Shown here: piece after piece, positions 54,158-63,174 of the stretch
Layout: each line of letters begins with the position of its first letter
How positions within the stretch are numbered: the first letter of the stretch is position 1
Assembly: GCA_031263015.1 (NCBI GenBank)
Contig: JAISGN010000002.1
Span: 89,887-153,886 of the forward strand
DNA: 64,000 nucleotides
Reading direction: 5' to 3'
Source of the DNA: Bacteroidales bacterium
GTDB lineage: Bacteria; Bacteroidota; Bacteroidia; Bacteroidales; P3
Translations under genes and position numbers: made by a program
Notes under the pieces: generated by a model
What the model saw: only the letters and a program-made list of their open reading frames with translations
Told to the model about the DNA's origin: nothing
Databases searched by the model: none

Positions 54158-54304
54158 ATGAAACACACATATCAACCATCACGTAGAAAAAGAGTGAATA
54201 AGCACGGATTCAGAGCACGAATGGCTACTGCAAACGGACGAAGAGTGCTTGCAAATCGCCGCAGACACGGAAGAGCAAAATTAACCGTATCCGACTCTTT
54301 ATAA
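54158..54304 (+). CDS. rpmH: 50S ribosomal protein L34
   Basis: 48 residues, very basic, beginning [20 protein letters not shown] and containing [19 protein letters not shown], an unmistakable L34 sequence. The normal L34 is 44-53 residues. It has a near-consensus promoter and a hairpin terminator and is followed by rlmD. The usual rnpA-yidC partners are absent here. Confidence 0.97.
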   Translation: MKHTYQPSRRKRVNKHGFRARMATANGRRVLANRRRHGRAKLTVSDSL

Positions 54305-54330
54305 AATCACTCTTTACTTAAAGAATTAGA

Positions 54331-54368
54331 AGAAGCATTGCCGAGAAAGGAAGTATGCTTCTTTTTTT
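54331..54368 (+). terminator. Terminator after rpmH
   Basis: 8-bp stem AGAAGCAT / ATGCTTCT (54331-54338 and 54355-54362) followed by seven Ts. It covers an ATG at 54355 in the rlmD frame, arguing against that start. Confidence 0.85.
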
Positions 54369-54390
54369 GCTGCTTTCTATTGCGATAATT

Positions 54391-55821
54391 ATGAAGATGC
54401 GAAAACCGAAAGTTAGAGAAATTTTAGAGAACGTGCTGATTACCGAAGCGGCAGCAGAAGGTAAGGCGTTGGCACGCTATAATGACAGAGTGATATTTGT
54501 TCCTTTTGTCGTGCCGGGCGATATTGTTGATGTTTTAATCAAGAAACGCAAAAACAACTTTGCGGAAGGCGAGGCTATTGCTTTTCATCATTATTCGGAT
54601 TTGAGGGTTGAGGCTCAGTGTCCGCACTTTGGTATTTGCGGAGGCTGCAAATGGCAGACTCTTCGCTATGATAAACAACTTTTTTTCAAGAACAAACAGG
54701 TTATAGACAACTTAGAGCGACTCGGAAAGATAGATTGCAGCCGCGCTTTGCCGATTCTGGGTTCGGATTTGCGGTTTCAATATCGCAATAAGTTGGAATT
54801 CACTTTCTCAAACAGGCAATGGATACCCGATGTCAGCCTTTTGTCGGAGCGAATTGACGATGGAGCGTTGGGATTTCATATTCCGAAATTCTTTGATAAG
54901 GTTTTGAATATAACCGAATGTGCTTTGCAAAAAGAGCCATCAAACCTTATTCGTAATTTTATCAGGGATTATTGCCGTAAAAGCAAGCTTCCGTTTTATA
55001 ATATCAAAGAACATTTCGGCTTGATGAGGAACCTGATTATCAGGACAAGCGAAACGGGCGATATAATGGTGATTGTGGTTTTTGCGGAGAACTCTTCGGA
55101 AATTGAGCCTTTGCTTACAGCCATTGAAAAGGCATTTCCGCAAATTACGTCTTTGCTCTATGCCGTCAATACGAAGTTTAACGACACTCTTGGCGACCAA
55201 CAAATCAATGTTTTCAAAGGAAAAGATTACATAATTGAGCAAATGCCGACTTTTAACGATAAAACAAAATTGTTATCCTTCCGAATAGGTGCAAAATCCT
55301 TCTATCAGACCAATTCCAAACAGGCTTACAATCTTTACAAAGCAGCAGCCGAGTTTGCCGAACCTCATTCCGACAGCATAGTCTATGACCTTTATACCGG
55401 TTGCGGTACTATTGCTAATTTTATTGCCGACAGCGTCAAAAAGGTTGTTGGTATTGAATATGTGGAAGAGGCGATTGATGACGCCAAAATCAACTCTAAT
55501 CTTAATGATATCAAGAATACGGAGTTTTTTGCAGGCGATATGTCAAAGGTTTTAACAGATGATTTTGTGCAAACGCACTCCCGTCCCGATATAATCATAA
55601 CCGACCCGCCGAGAGCAGGCATGGCTGCCGATGTAACGGCTCAATTACTGAATATTGCGGCGAAGAAGATTGTTTATATCAGTTGTAATCCCGCTACTCA
55701 GGCAAGAGATATTGCTATATTGAGTGAAAAATATGATGTATGCAGGATTCAGCCCGTTGATATGTTTCCTCATACTCACCATGTGGAGAATGTGGTTGAA
55801 TTAATGCTGAAAGTAAATTAG
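54391..55821 (+). CDS. rlmD: 23S rRNA (uracil-5-)-methyltransferase, RlmD/RumA type
   Basis: SAM-dependent m5U methyltransferase of the TrmA/RlmD family. The start at 54391 (MKMRKPKVREILENV) was chosen because the earlier ATG at 54355 lies inside the rpmH terminator. A TRAM domain (about 5-65) is followed by Fe-S cysteines in CPHFGICGGCKW and by CALQ. Also seen: the SAM motif DLYTGCGTIANF, DPPRAG, and the catalytic Cys in YISCNPATQ. Probably modifies U1939 of 23S rRNA, although U747/RlmCD-type specificity cannot be excluded. Confidence 0.92.
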   Translation: MKMRKPKVREILENVLITEAAAEGKALARYNDRVIFVPFVVPGDIVDVLIKKRKNNFAEGEAIAFHHYSDLRVEAQCPHFGICGGCKWQTLRYDKQLFFKNKQVIDNLERLGKIDCSRALPILGSDLRFQYRNKLEFTFSNRQWIPDVSLLSERIDDGALGFHIPKFFDKVLNITECALQKEPSNLIRNFIRDYCRKSKLPFYNIKEHFGLMRNLIIRTSETGDIMVIVVFAENSSEIEPLLTAIEKAFPQITSLLYAVNTKFNDTLGDQQINVFKGKDYIIEQMPTFNDKTKLLSFRIGAKSFYQTNSKQAYNLYKAAAEFAEPHSDSIVYDLYTGCGTIANFIADSVKKVVGIEYVEEAIDDAKINSNLNDIKNTEFFAGDMSKVLTDDFVQTHSRPDIIITDPPRAGMAADVTAQLLNIAAKKIVYISCNPATQARDIAILSEKYDVCRIQPVDMFPHTHHVENVVELMLKVN

Positions 55822-55840
55822 CGAAATAATACTTTACCCG

Positions 55841-56353
55841 TTAATAACCTGCTATGCCTATGTGATGAAGAAACTCCTTCGGACAAGGAGATGGATTGGT
55901 GTAAATGATATGGGCTTTGTGATATGTAGGGTAGCGTTTTGTCATATAATTCTCCATTACCGCAGGCAGCAAAGCATATTCTATATCACGGAAAATAGGT
56001 CTTACTACTTCGGCATTGCGACATCGTTCCAATATAATCTCTTTCGGTAAATCCAGAAAGACCGTTAAGCCGTTGGCAAGGCACATTTCCATATTATCGG
56101 AATAGCAAGGAGTGCCGCCACCTAACGAAATAATAACATCATCCTTCCTATTCAAAAAATCAAACAACACCTCACGTTCCCAAATCCTAAACTGAGATTC
56201 GCCTAATTTGTCAAAAATATCCTCAACACTCATATCGTGCAATTCTTCTACCATTAAGTCAATATCAAGAAAAGGAACATTCAATTCTTGTGCAATAGCA
56301 CGACCGAGAGTTGTCTTTCCAACGTATGAGAAGCCTAACAAAATTATTTTCAT
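55841..56353 (-). CDS. aroK: Shikimate kinase
   Basis: Phosphorylates shikimate in aromatic amino acid synthesis. 170 residues. Walker A GFSYVGKTT at 7-15, the DID shikimate-binding motif (FLDIDLMVEE), FRIWERE, GGGTPCY, and the lid Arg region. It lies 6 bases after tsaD on the same strand. Confidence 0.95.
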   Translation of the reverse strand: MKIILLGFSYVGKTTLGRAIAQELNVPFLDIDLMVEELHDMSVEDIFDKLGESQFRIWEREVLFDFLNRKDDVIISLGGGTPCYSDNMEMCLANGLTVFLDLPKEIILERCRNAEVVRPIFRDIEYALLPAVMENYMTKRYPTYHKAHIIYTNPSPCPKEFLHHIGIAGY

Positions 56354-56359
56354 GGTAAT

Positions 56360-57376
56360 TTAACGTGTATATGGTACGACTTCCAAACCGGAAAACGCCC
56401 CTTCATTATATTTAAATACTGCCGCCGCCGCCACCATTGCCGCATTATCGGTAGAATATCCGAGTTTAGGAATAAAGACCTTGCATCCGTATCGCTCACC
56501 TAACTCTTTAACTCTTTGTTGCAGCAATTTATTTGCAGATACTCCGCCTGCGATTGCGATTGTCTTAACTTTCGTATCCTTCAAAGCAAGTTCAAACTTC
56601 TTCATCAAAGCATCTATCACTGCCTTTTGAACACTTGCCGCAATAGAAGCCTTATTCATATCTATAAAAGCAGCATCTTCTTTTAATTTATCCCTAAGAG
56701 TATATAATATACTTGTCTTTAAACCAGAGAAACTGTAATCATAGCCTCCTATAACGGCATTTCCGAACTTCAAAAAGCCGTCATCTCCTGCCATTGCCAA
56801 CTTTTCTATTTGCGGACCGCCCGGATATGGCAACGAAAGAATCTTTGCCGCTTTGTCTATCGCCTCTCCTGCGGCGTCATCAATAGTTCGTCCGATTATA
56901 TCGTGGTCAAAGGCACTTTTAACGAAGATTATTTGAGTGTTTCCGCCGCTTACCAACAAGCAAAGGAATGGAAATTGAGGGCAATCCGCATTTTCTTTAT
57001 CCTTAATGAAGTGTGCTAATACGTGTGCTTCCAAATGATTGACACAAATCAATGGACGCCCGATGGCAACGGCAAAAGACTTGGCAAAAGCAGCCCCTAC
57101 CAGCAATGAACCGAGCAATCCCGGTCCGCAAGTGAAAGCAACAGCCGACAAATCTTCTTTCCGCAACCCGCTATCACGTATTGCCTTATCAACAGTTGGG
57201 ATTATATTGGACTGATGTGCCCTTGAAGCGAGTTCAGGCACCACTCCGCCATATTCGGCGTGGATTTTCTGAGAGGCAACCGCCGTACTCAAAAGATTAA
57301 AGTCGGTATCCATAACCGCTGCTGCCGTATCATCGCAAGAAGACTCTATTGCCAATATATATTCTTTGATTTGCAT
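56360..57376 (-). CDS. tsaD: tRNA threonylcarbamoyladenosine biosynthesis protein TsaD
   Basis: 338 residues. Transfers the threonylcarbamoyl group to A37 of ANN-decoding tRNAs with TsaB and TsaE. Seen: AIESSCDDTAAAVMDTDF, the metal site HLEAH (about 112-116), GGVVPELASRAHQ, CLLVSGGNTQI, AIAGGVSANKLL, YSTDNAAMVA. Starts 46 bases after the RNase R-like gene; aroK follows after 6 bases. Confidence 0.96.
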   Translation of the reverse strand: MQIKEYILAIESSCDDTAAAVMDTDFNLLSTAVASQKIHAEYGGVVPELASRAHQSNIIPTVDKAIRDSGLRKEDLSAVAFTCGPGLLGSLLVGAAFAKSFAVAIGRPLICVNHLEAHVLAHFIKDKENADCPQFPFLCLLVSGGNTQIIFVKSAFDHDIIGRTIDDAAGEAIDKAAKILSLPYPGGPQIEKLAMAGDDGFLKFGNAVIGGYDYSFSGLKTSILYTLRDKLKEDAAFIDMNKASIAASVQKAVIDALMKKFELALKDTKVKTIAIAGGVSANKLLQQRVKELGERYGCKVFIPKLGYSTDNAAMVAAAAVFKYNEGAFSGLEVVPYTR

Positions 57377-57422
57377 AAAATTATGTGCTGTTTTATAACG
57401 ACAAAGTCAAGTAATATTTAAA

Positions 57423-58811
57423 TTATATCAACTCTATATGCGAGAAGTTTATCTGTCGTTGCCTTACATCGGCACTATCCAAAACTACTTTAACCTTTGT
57501 ACCGATTTGAAACTTATTACGAGATTTTCTTCCTATAATTGCATAATTCTTTTCGTCATAATAATAAAAATCTCCCGCAATATCATCTATCCTGACAAGA
57601 CCTTCGCATTTTGAATCATTCAAAATAACAAATGCACCGAACTCTGTTATCCCCGAGACAACTCCTTCAAACGTTCTGCCTTCCTTTCCAAGCATAAATT
57701 CAGCCTGAAAATATTTTATACTCTCTCTTTCTGCTTTTTCTGCAGCCTTTTCCTGTGCTGAACAGTGGTCGCAAGCTTCTTCAAGTGCAGTTTGATCAAC
57801 GGAAGCCTCACCTGCAATATATTTTTTCAGTAATCTATGAACTATTAAGTCGGGATAACGGCGAATAGGCGAAGTAAAATGAGTGTAAAAGCGGAATCCC
57901 AAACCATAATGTCCCGTATTATATGTTGAATATATTGCTTTACTCATCGCCCTAAGGGCTATGGACGAAAACAAAAGAGAATTCGGAGTGTTACGAGTAG
58001 TTTTGAGTAAATTATTGATGCTTTTCGCAAGAGCCAAACGAGATTTATCATCAATCTTATAGCCTAATTTAGATATGTAGTCCTTGAAGAGTTGCATTTT
58101 TTCGGCATCAGGCTCATCGTGAATACGAAATAGAAATGCTTTTTTGTCCTTTCGTTCTTTCGGAGCACCTATATGTTTAGCCACTGTCCTGTTTGCCAAA
58201 AGCATAAACTCCTCTACCAAAAAGTTTGCTTCCTTTAATATATATGGAATGACATCTATCGGTTTGTTATCTTTATCAAGCACAAACCTTACCTCCTCCG
58301 ATGCAAAATCTATCGCTCCCCGTGCAAACCTTTCCTGCCTTAATTGAGATGCAATGCTCCAAAGCGTATTTATTTCTTCGTTATATTCTCCTGTTCCTTC
58401 GTCTAAAATTTTCTGAACCTCATCATACGTAAATCTTCTGTCGCTTCGTATTGTTGTTTCTGCAATATCATACTTCAAAACCTCCGCACGAGTATTTATA
58501 ACAAATATTACGCTATACGTAAGTCTATCCTGATTAGGCACAAGCGAACATAAATCATTTGATAACTCTTCCGGCAACATTGGAAGCACTCTATCAACCA
58601 AATAAACAGAGGTTGCACGCTCGTATGCTTCCTTATCCAGCGACGAACCTTTCTTAACATAATGCGAAACATCGGCTATATGCACGCCAATCTCGTAATC
58701 GGTGTCCGAAAGCCTGCGAATGCTCAGCGCATCGTCAAAATCTTTTGCCGAAGCAGGGTCTATCGTAAATGTAAGTATATTTCGGAAATCTTTTCTATTG
58801 TTTGCCTTCAT
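57423..58811 (-). CDS. rnr: RNase R/II-family exoribonuclease lacking the N-terminal cold-shock domains
   Basis: 462 residues; the family is normally about 700-760. It starts MKANNRKDFRNILTFTIDP and goes straight into the RNB catalytic motif DPASAKDFDDALS, which has the four Asp positions; the fuller family has two cold-shock OB domains (about 240-260 residues) before it. The RNB domain continues through FTSPIRRYPDLIVHRLL, followed by an S1 domain (EGVVSGITEFGAFVIL). An in-frame TAA lies two codons before the ATG, so no longer reading is possible. TATCTTTG is at 58929-58936. Alternatively it is a family variant rather than a truncation. Confidence 0.88.
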   Translation of the reverse strand: MKANNRKDFRNILTFTIDPASAKDFDDALSIRRLSDTDYEIGVHIADVSHYVKKGSSLDKEAYERATSVYLVDRVLPMLPEELSNDLCSLVPNQDRLTYSVIFVINTRAEVLKYDIAETTIRSDRRFTYDEVQKILDEGTGEYNEEINTLWSIASQLRQERFARGAIDFASEEVRFVLDKDNKPIDVIPYILKEANFLVEEFMLLANRTVAKHIGAPKERKDKKAFLFRIHDEPDAEKMQLFKDYISKLGYKIDDKSRLALAKSINNLLKTTRNTPNSLLFSSIALRAMSKAIYSTYNTGHYGLGFRFYTHFTSPIRRYPDLIVHRLLKKYIAGEASVDQTALEEACDHCSAQEKAAEKAERESIKYFQAEFMLGKEGRTFEGVVSGITEFGAFVILNDSKCEGLVRIDDIAGDFYYYDEKNYAIIGRKSRNKFQIGTKVKVVLDSADVRQRQINFSHIELI

Positions 58812-59170
58812 TTCTTTTTAGTTTTTGCAACCGCTAAATACCATTTATCACTATAATACGTTGCTTTCATTAAAATTATATACTATATTAGCGGATTGAA
58901 TGCCTAATATATGAAAATATTTAGGCTGCAAAGATACGAACAATAAACTAAAAGCAAAAGTAAATTAACAAATAAGTACCTAAAATGAGAAAATCGCTTT
59001 TTGTTGAAAAACCTAATGTGAGTTATGTGAAAAAATATGATTTCAAAACCATTTATCCCTTAAATATTTTAATATATCAGTGGTTCAAGACAGCATCCAA
59101 AAACAATAATTGTTAATAACAATGTTGATAACTTTTGTTTTATGGTGATTTTCGCCCATTCAATTACAAG
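58812..59170. other. Gap between the RNase R-like and HU/SPOR genes
   Basis: A 399-base divergent gap (58812-59210) with no phased repeats. It holds the two promoters and an AT-rich stretch. A 43-codon open frame starts at 58984 (MRKSLFVEKPNVSYVKKYD) but has no evident promoter or homologue, so I do not call it a gene. Confidence 0.6.
58929..58936 (-). promoter_or_regulatory. -7 promoter element of the RNase R-like gene
   Basis: The minus strand reads TATCTTTG, 117 bases before the start at 58811. It supports expression of the shortened gene as it stands. Confidence 0.5.
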
Positions 59171-59178
59171 TACTTTTG
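59171..59178 (+). promoter_or_regulatory. -7 promoter element of the HU/SPOR gene
   Basis: TACTTTTG, 32 bases before the ATG at 59211. Confidence 0.55.
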
Positions 59179-59210
59179 TTCTCATAATTATAAAACCAAA
59201 ATAGAATAAA

Positions 59211-60593
59211 ATGAATGTTGCAAGTAATCTATTTGAATATCTAAAACAGCACGACAAGGCAGAACTTACGGGCTTTGGAACATTTAATGCAATCACTCAT
59301 CGTGCAGAATACGATGAAGCAAACAAGCTAATAACGCCTCCGAAAAAGACATTAGAATTTTCAAAAGAAGAAACTAACAATATGGATTTCGTTCTCTTTA
59401 TGGCAAAAAGAGAATTTATTTCCGAACAAACGGCTTTAACATGGATAAAACAATATTCGGATTCTCTTAAAGAAAGACTCGCTACCGCAAAAAGTTTTCT
59501 TTTGCCGTCTTTGGGCACGATTAGTATTGACGAAGAGGGCAACTATCGGTTTGAAGCATTAAAAGACATTGATTTAATGGACGAAACATTTGGTTTGGAC
59601 ACTGTTGAAAACGTAAAAACCTTTGAATTCACAAAAGAAGAGCCAATAGAAAGCGACCAAACGCAAGTAGAAGAAACCGAAAACAAGCCTTTAGAAACGG
59701 TATCCGTCAATAACGAAGCTCCAATCAGTGTTCAAGATGCATTCAACGCTCACATGCAAGCGACAAGAGAAAGAACTATGGTTACGGAACTTGCTTCCGA
59801 CTCCAATAACGATGATGATATTGTAGATTTGGTTGATTCCATACGAGAGACTGCCGACAAAATTTTAGTGGTAACGCAAAGGATGAAAGATGAACAAACA
59901 ATGATTTCCGCAGGAGGTAAAAGGAAATCAAAAACATCTTGGAAATGGGTTGCAATACTGCTTTTATTCTTATTCATAGGCTCATTCTCCATCGTAGGCT
60001 CTTATTATATGGGATGGCTACAAGACTACAAATGGGCAAAACCTATTTCCAAAACTCTCTCTGCTTACATTATGACTCGCAGTGAAATAAAAAAACAATC
60101 GGCAGAGCCTGTTCATCTGGCTGCAACACCAACTGTTGAAACGGAATCGGCTACTGCTGCTGCGGATACAATGATTAACAACATTACTCTTGAACAAGAA
60201 TCTGCTCCTATTGCACAAAATACTCCAAAAAGGCATATTAACAAAGTTGCAAAGAAGAAAGCCAAAGATACTACCTCATCTAAAGAAGACCAAAAGCAGA
60301 ATGAAATAGATTTTTCCACCATAATACAGATGAGACCTACCAATAAATTAGGCTATGATGTGATTGCGACAACGGCAACCGAGAGAATGCGTGCCGAATA
60401 CAATGCAAGAAAAGCCCAAAGTCTCGGTTACGACGGCTATGTGATAGCAAGACAACGGCGAAACGTCCCTATATACTATGTGTCCTATGGTTCAAGAAAC
60501 ACCTTAAAAGAAGCCAAAGATTTAATGCAGTCAATGATTGACAGTCTTGGCGGAGATTACTACATCATTGCAAGAGGAGAAACCAAGAACTAA
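59211..60593 (+). CDS. HU-CCDC81 and SPOR domain-containing membrane protein
   Basis: 460 residues. Two HU-like CCDC81 domains at about 1-55 and 60-125 (LKQHDKAELTGFGTFNA; KSFLLPSLGTISIDEEG), an acidic linker, and one membrane helix at 244-266 (WKWVAILLLFLFIGSFSIV). A Lys/Thr-rich linker follows, then a C-terminal SPOR domain (about 385-458, YYVSYGSRNTLKEAKDLM) that binds denuded peptidoglycan at the division septum. A link between the nucleoid side and the septum has been suggested for this family. Single gene with a terminator at 60643-60676. Confidence 0.92.
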   Translation: MNVASNLFEYLKQHDKAELTGFGTFNAITHRAEYDEANKLITPPKKTLEFSKEETNNMDFVLFMAKREFISEQTALTWIKQYSDSLKERLATAKSFLLPSLGTISIDEEGNYRFEALKDIDLMDETFGLDTVENVKTFEFTKEEPIESDQTQVEETENKPLETVSVNNEAPISVQDAFNAHMQATRERTMVTELASDSNNDDDIVDLVDSIRETADKILVVTQRMKDEQTMISAGGKRKSKTSWKWVAILLLFLFIGSFSIVGSYYMGWLQDYKWAKPISKTLSAYIMTRSEIKKQSAEPVHLAATPTVETESATAAADTMINNITLEQESAPIAQNTPKRHINKVAKKKAKDTTSSKEDQKQNEIDFSTIIQMRPTNKLGYDVIATTATERMRAEYNARKAQSLGYDGYVIARQRRNVPIYYVSYGSRNTLKEAKDLMQSMIDSLGGDYYIIARGETKN

Positions 60594-60642
60594 TCATTTC
60601 ATTTTTGTATATCTTGATTTCGCTATTACGAAATCAAACTTT

Positions 60643-60676
60643 AAGAGATTATTATCAGTGTTTAATAGTCTCTTTT
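60643..60676 (+). terminator. Terminator after the HU/SPOR gene
   Basis: Stem AAGAGATTATTA / TAATAGTCTCTT (one G-T pair) followed by TTTTTT. Its loop and 3' arm are part of a segment duplicated at 63784-63832. Confidence 0.85.
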
Positions 60677-60696
60677 TTGCATATAGAACATTCTTT
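60648..60696 (+). repeat. Direct repeat, copy 1, flanking the 60.9-63.7 kb operon
   Basis: About 49 bases reading from ATTATTATCAG to AGAACATTCTTT, repeated at 63784-63832 with a single T/C difference. Each copy runs directly into a 21-base GGAACAWTCC array in the same orientation. Confidence 0.9.
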
Positions 60697-60915
60697 CTCT
60701 CATTGGGATTAATCCGTGTCTCGTTGGGAACAATCCTTCTCTCATCCGGAACAATCTTTCTCTCGTTCGGAACATTCTTTTTATGATTCGGAACAATCCT
60801 TTTCTCATTGGGAACATTCCTTCTCTTATTCGGAACAATCCATGTCTCGTTCGGAATGTTCTTTTTATCACATAGAATATTCTTTTTCTAATTCGGAATG
60901 TTCCTTCTAAAACAG
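60685..60915. repeat. 21-bp GGAACAWTCC array (locus K), eleven units
   Basis: Units start at 60685, 60706, 60727, 60748, 60769, 60790, 60811, 60832, 60853, 60874 and 60895, without a single indel. Cores are GGAACATTC, GGAACAATCC or GGAATGTTCC, a near-palindrome, joined by T/C-rich spacers ending CTCGTTC or CTCATTG. In one frame it encodes a SFSxSEQ/H-type heptapeptide repeat, but no promoter or start supports translation. Confidence 0.93.
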
Positions 60916-60931
60916 CATTTTATATTTCCTT

Positions 60932-61702
60932 TTATTCCTGTTTGAAATGCAGATAGCCATCGTCATCAAAATAAAACTCAGAGTAAAAAACATCATAATC
61001 ATAATTATACGGCTTGGGAATGTCATCTAATTCACCTGATTCTCGCAAAGACTCCTCATCAAAACGCACATCATTCCAAAGTAAATCATTCTTATAAAAT
61101 GTCTTATTTGGTAATATTGCAATTTTGGTAATAGGACCATCAAAAGTAGTATAGATGGCTATATTAGTTATTGATTTAATAATATTATCTTTTATATTAA
61201 TTAAGTATAGATAATTAAATGAGTCAGATAATAGTTTCCCCACAGCATTACTTAGGATTAAATATGAATCAAAATACTTACTTATATTTAATTTACCACA
61301 ATAATATAAAGCAGTATTTGCACATCTTTCTATTTCTTTATCTCTGTTGTTGAATTCAGGTTTTATTATTTCCGGTATGTCTTTGAATGATTCCATCAGC
61401 GATTGAATAATGTCCCATTGATTAATAATATCTATGTTACATAAGAAATTAATAATAGCAGTATCATGTAAAACTTTATAGTTATCAAGATTGCTTAATG
61501 ATTCTTCGTTTATACTATCATTAATAAGGTTAAATGTCATATTCATTGAATCTAAAACATCAAACAGGTTATTTGAAGGAATAGAGCAATTTATATGTGG
61601 AACTATGCTGTCATTTCTTGTTTTGTACTCAATTACATCCTGAGAAAGACTTTGCATAGAAGAAATAACAAAAATAATCAAAAAAACAAAATTTATTTTC
61701 AT
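60932..61702 (-). CDS. Exported protein of unknown function
   Basis: 256 residues, signal peptide NFVFLIIFVISSMQSLSQ. The body is Asn/Asp/Ile-rich, with alpha-helical character at about 30-170 and a C-terminal beta-like part ending in FYFDDDGYLHFKQE. No family recognised. Last gene of the minus-strand five-gene operon, 11 bases after its neighbour. Confidence 0.75.
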   Translation of the reverse strand: MKINFVFLIIFVISSMQSLSQDVIEYKTRNDSIVPHINCSIPSNNLFDVLDSMNMTFNLINDSINEESLSNLDNYKVLHDTAIINFLCNIDIINQWDIIQSLMESFKDIPEIIKPEFNNRDKEIERCANTALYYCGKLNISKYFDSYLILSNAVGKLLSDSFNYLYLINIKDNIIKSITNIAIYTTFDGPITKIAILPNKTFYKNDLLWNDVRFDEESLRESGELDDIPKPYNYDYDVFYSEFYFDDDGYLHFKQE

Positions 61703-61713
61703 AGGGGTTATTA

Positions 61714-62334
61714 TTAATAATTTGACGATATATCAAGGTCATCAGGGACTTTTAGTTCTTTACGTTTTATAACAAATTCTTTATACGTATATGGACCTAA
61801 GACCTGATGCTCGGGTTTATAGATAATCCAATAATTTGTATCATTGGAAAACATCTTCTTGAAGTAACTATCTTCTAAAACAACACTATCAAAAAACATA
61901 CTATCGTTGCGTATTATGCTATCAACAAACCTCATAGTATCTATTAAACTATCCAGAATAATACTATCTTTTGCAATGATAGTACGTAAATAATTACTAT
62001 TAGATATTAAATTACGTTCTGTTTTAACGTCAATCGCCCAAAGAATAGCGTATTTATCTTTACTGGGAGATTGCTTAGCAATGATAAAAGTTTTGTCGTA
62101 GTCATATATTAATACCGTAGGATATATAGTAGTTCCATTATCCAATTTCTTATTGTTTCTTTGAGCTATTATACGTGCTCCCGCTCCTTCCGCATAATAA
62201 TAGTATCCCTCACCTAACTCCTCTGTATAGTCTGCACAAGCACCATTTGTAAATACTACATAAATTAATAAGCCGGATATTATACCTTTAACACAACGCC
62301 ATAAATAATTTATTCTACAACTTTTCACAATCAT
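61714..62334 (-). CDS. Exported protein, possibly DUF3997-like
   Basis: 206 residues. A signal-like segment (CVKGIISGLLIYVVFTNGACAD, about 14-35) precedes ELGEGYYYYAEGAGARIIAQ and TIYPTVLIYDYDKTFIIAKQ. That segment resembles the DUF3997 family of small secreted proteins; the match is from memory and weak. It has WIIYKPEHQVLGPYTYKEF near the C-terminus. Function unknown. 4 bases downstream of the TonB-C-like gene. Confidence 0.68.
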   Translation of the reverse strand: MIVKSCRINYLWRCVKGIISGLLIYVVFTNGACADYTEELGEGYYYYAEGAGARIIAQRNNKKLDNGTTIYPTVLIYDYDKTFIIAKQSPSKDKYAILWAIDVKTERNLISNSNYLRTIIAKDSIILDSLIDTMRFVDSIIRNDSMFFDSVVLEDSYFKKMFSNDTNYWIIYKPEHQVLGPYTYKEFVIKRKELKVPDDLDISSNY

Positions 62335-62338
62335 AATC

Positions 62339-62782
62339 TTAGAATATTTTATAGATAAAATGCCACCATTTTTTAGGCTTCTCTGGTATTTCTAATCTGA
62401 TTGAATTTCCACTACACATAGCCATAGGCTTACCTCCACAAATAACAGGTTTATCAAATTTAAAATTCTTTAATGCTTGTAGTACTTTGTTATCAATATC
62501 TGTTCGTATGCCTCTTACAATTTTTTCTTCTGAAATCGTTCCGTCTTCATTTATACAATAATGAAAATTGATAACACCATTTAATGTATCTTTACTATTA
62601 AGTATTTCTGATAGAGAGTCTGTTATTACACCAATCAATTTATCAGAGGATGGAAATTCAATATCAAAATAGTCTATTATTAAATTTTCTTCACAATTAC
62701 AACAACATTCCTCTTCATTTTGAGAATATACTAATGAAGAAAAAGAAATAAGAATTATTAATATATATATTTTCTTTACCAT
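62339..62782 (-). CDS. Exported protein with a TonB C-terminal-like domain
   Basis: 147 residues, signal peptide KKIYILIILISFSSLVYSQ. The mature start is cysteine-rich (EEECCCNCEEN). Residues 65-130 (GVINFHYCINEDGTISEEKI, VLQALKNFKFDKPVICGGKP) match the TonB C-terminal fold of energy transducers. It has no N-terminal membrane anchor or Pro-rich linker, so it is probably a free periplasmic TonB-C domain. Confidence 0.75.
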   Translation of the reverse strand: MVKKIYILIILISFSSLVYSQNEEECCCNCEENLIIDYFDIEFPSSDKLIGVITDSLSEILNSKDTLNGVINFHYCINEDGTISEEKIVRGIRTDIDNKVLQALKNFKFDKPVICGGKPMAMCSGNSIRLEIPEKPKKWWHFIYKIF

Positions 62783-62788
62783 AATTGT

Positions 62789-63172
62789 TTAATTATAACC
62801 TTTTAGTTCCGTTTGTTTCTCTAATATTATAACCTCGTTATCATTCCAATTTCTATACTTTTTAGTTACCTTATTATATCCCTCCTTCTCAAAAGACAAT
62901 GTCATTTTAGGGCAAACAAATAATCCTGCTGTTGGCGAAAATATTTCAAAACGACCAATACTATCTGTATATATAGAACTCTCTTCATCTGTCATTGGAG
63001 CTACCTCAATCGAATCAGGAATGTTTTCTATCCTTATCCTTGCATTCTCGATTGGTGTTTGTGTTTCTGCGTCAATCACAACACCTTGTACATATCTGCT
63101 AAAAGTACAAGAATATAAAGTAATAAAAATAATTATTGCTATATTGACCTTTATAATTTTTATAATCTTCAT
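62789..63172 (-). CDS. Lipoprotein with carboxypeptidase-regulatory-like domain
   Basis: 127 residues, lipobox IFITLYSC (Cys at about 22). The rest is a single beta-sandwich domain: YVQGVVIDAETQTPIENARI, then SIYTDSIGRFEIFSP. This is the CarboxypepD-regulatory-like fold found at the N-terminus of TonB receptors, here alone as a lipoprotein. It lies 2 bases after the next lipoprotein gene. Confidence 0.82.
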   Translation of the reverse strand: MKIIKIIKVNIAIIIFITLYSCTFSRYVQGVVIDAETQTPIENARIRIENIPDSIEVAPMTDEESSIYTDSIGRFEIFSPTAGLFVCPKMTLSFEKEGYNKVTKKYRNWNDNEVIILEKQTELKGYN

Positions 63173-63174
63173 CG

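Noticed and set aside
54000..54160. Possible replication origin next to rpmH
   Set aside because: No cluster of DnaA boxes (TTATNCACA) and no dnaA or dnaN nearby; the gap is filled by a 21-base repeat array.
58984..59115. 43-codon open frame between the RNase R-like and HU/SPOR genes
   Set aside because: No homologue recognised, no clear promoter, no compositional support; could be chance in AT-rich DNA.
60716..60910. 64-codon frame encoding SFSxSEQ/H repeats in the GGAACAWTCC array
   Set aside because: Same explanation: a by-product of the 21-base period. The start codon is accidental and lies between a terminator and a convergent gene.
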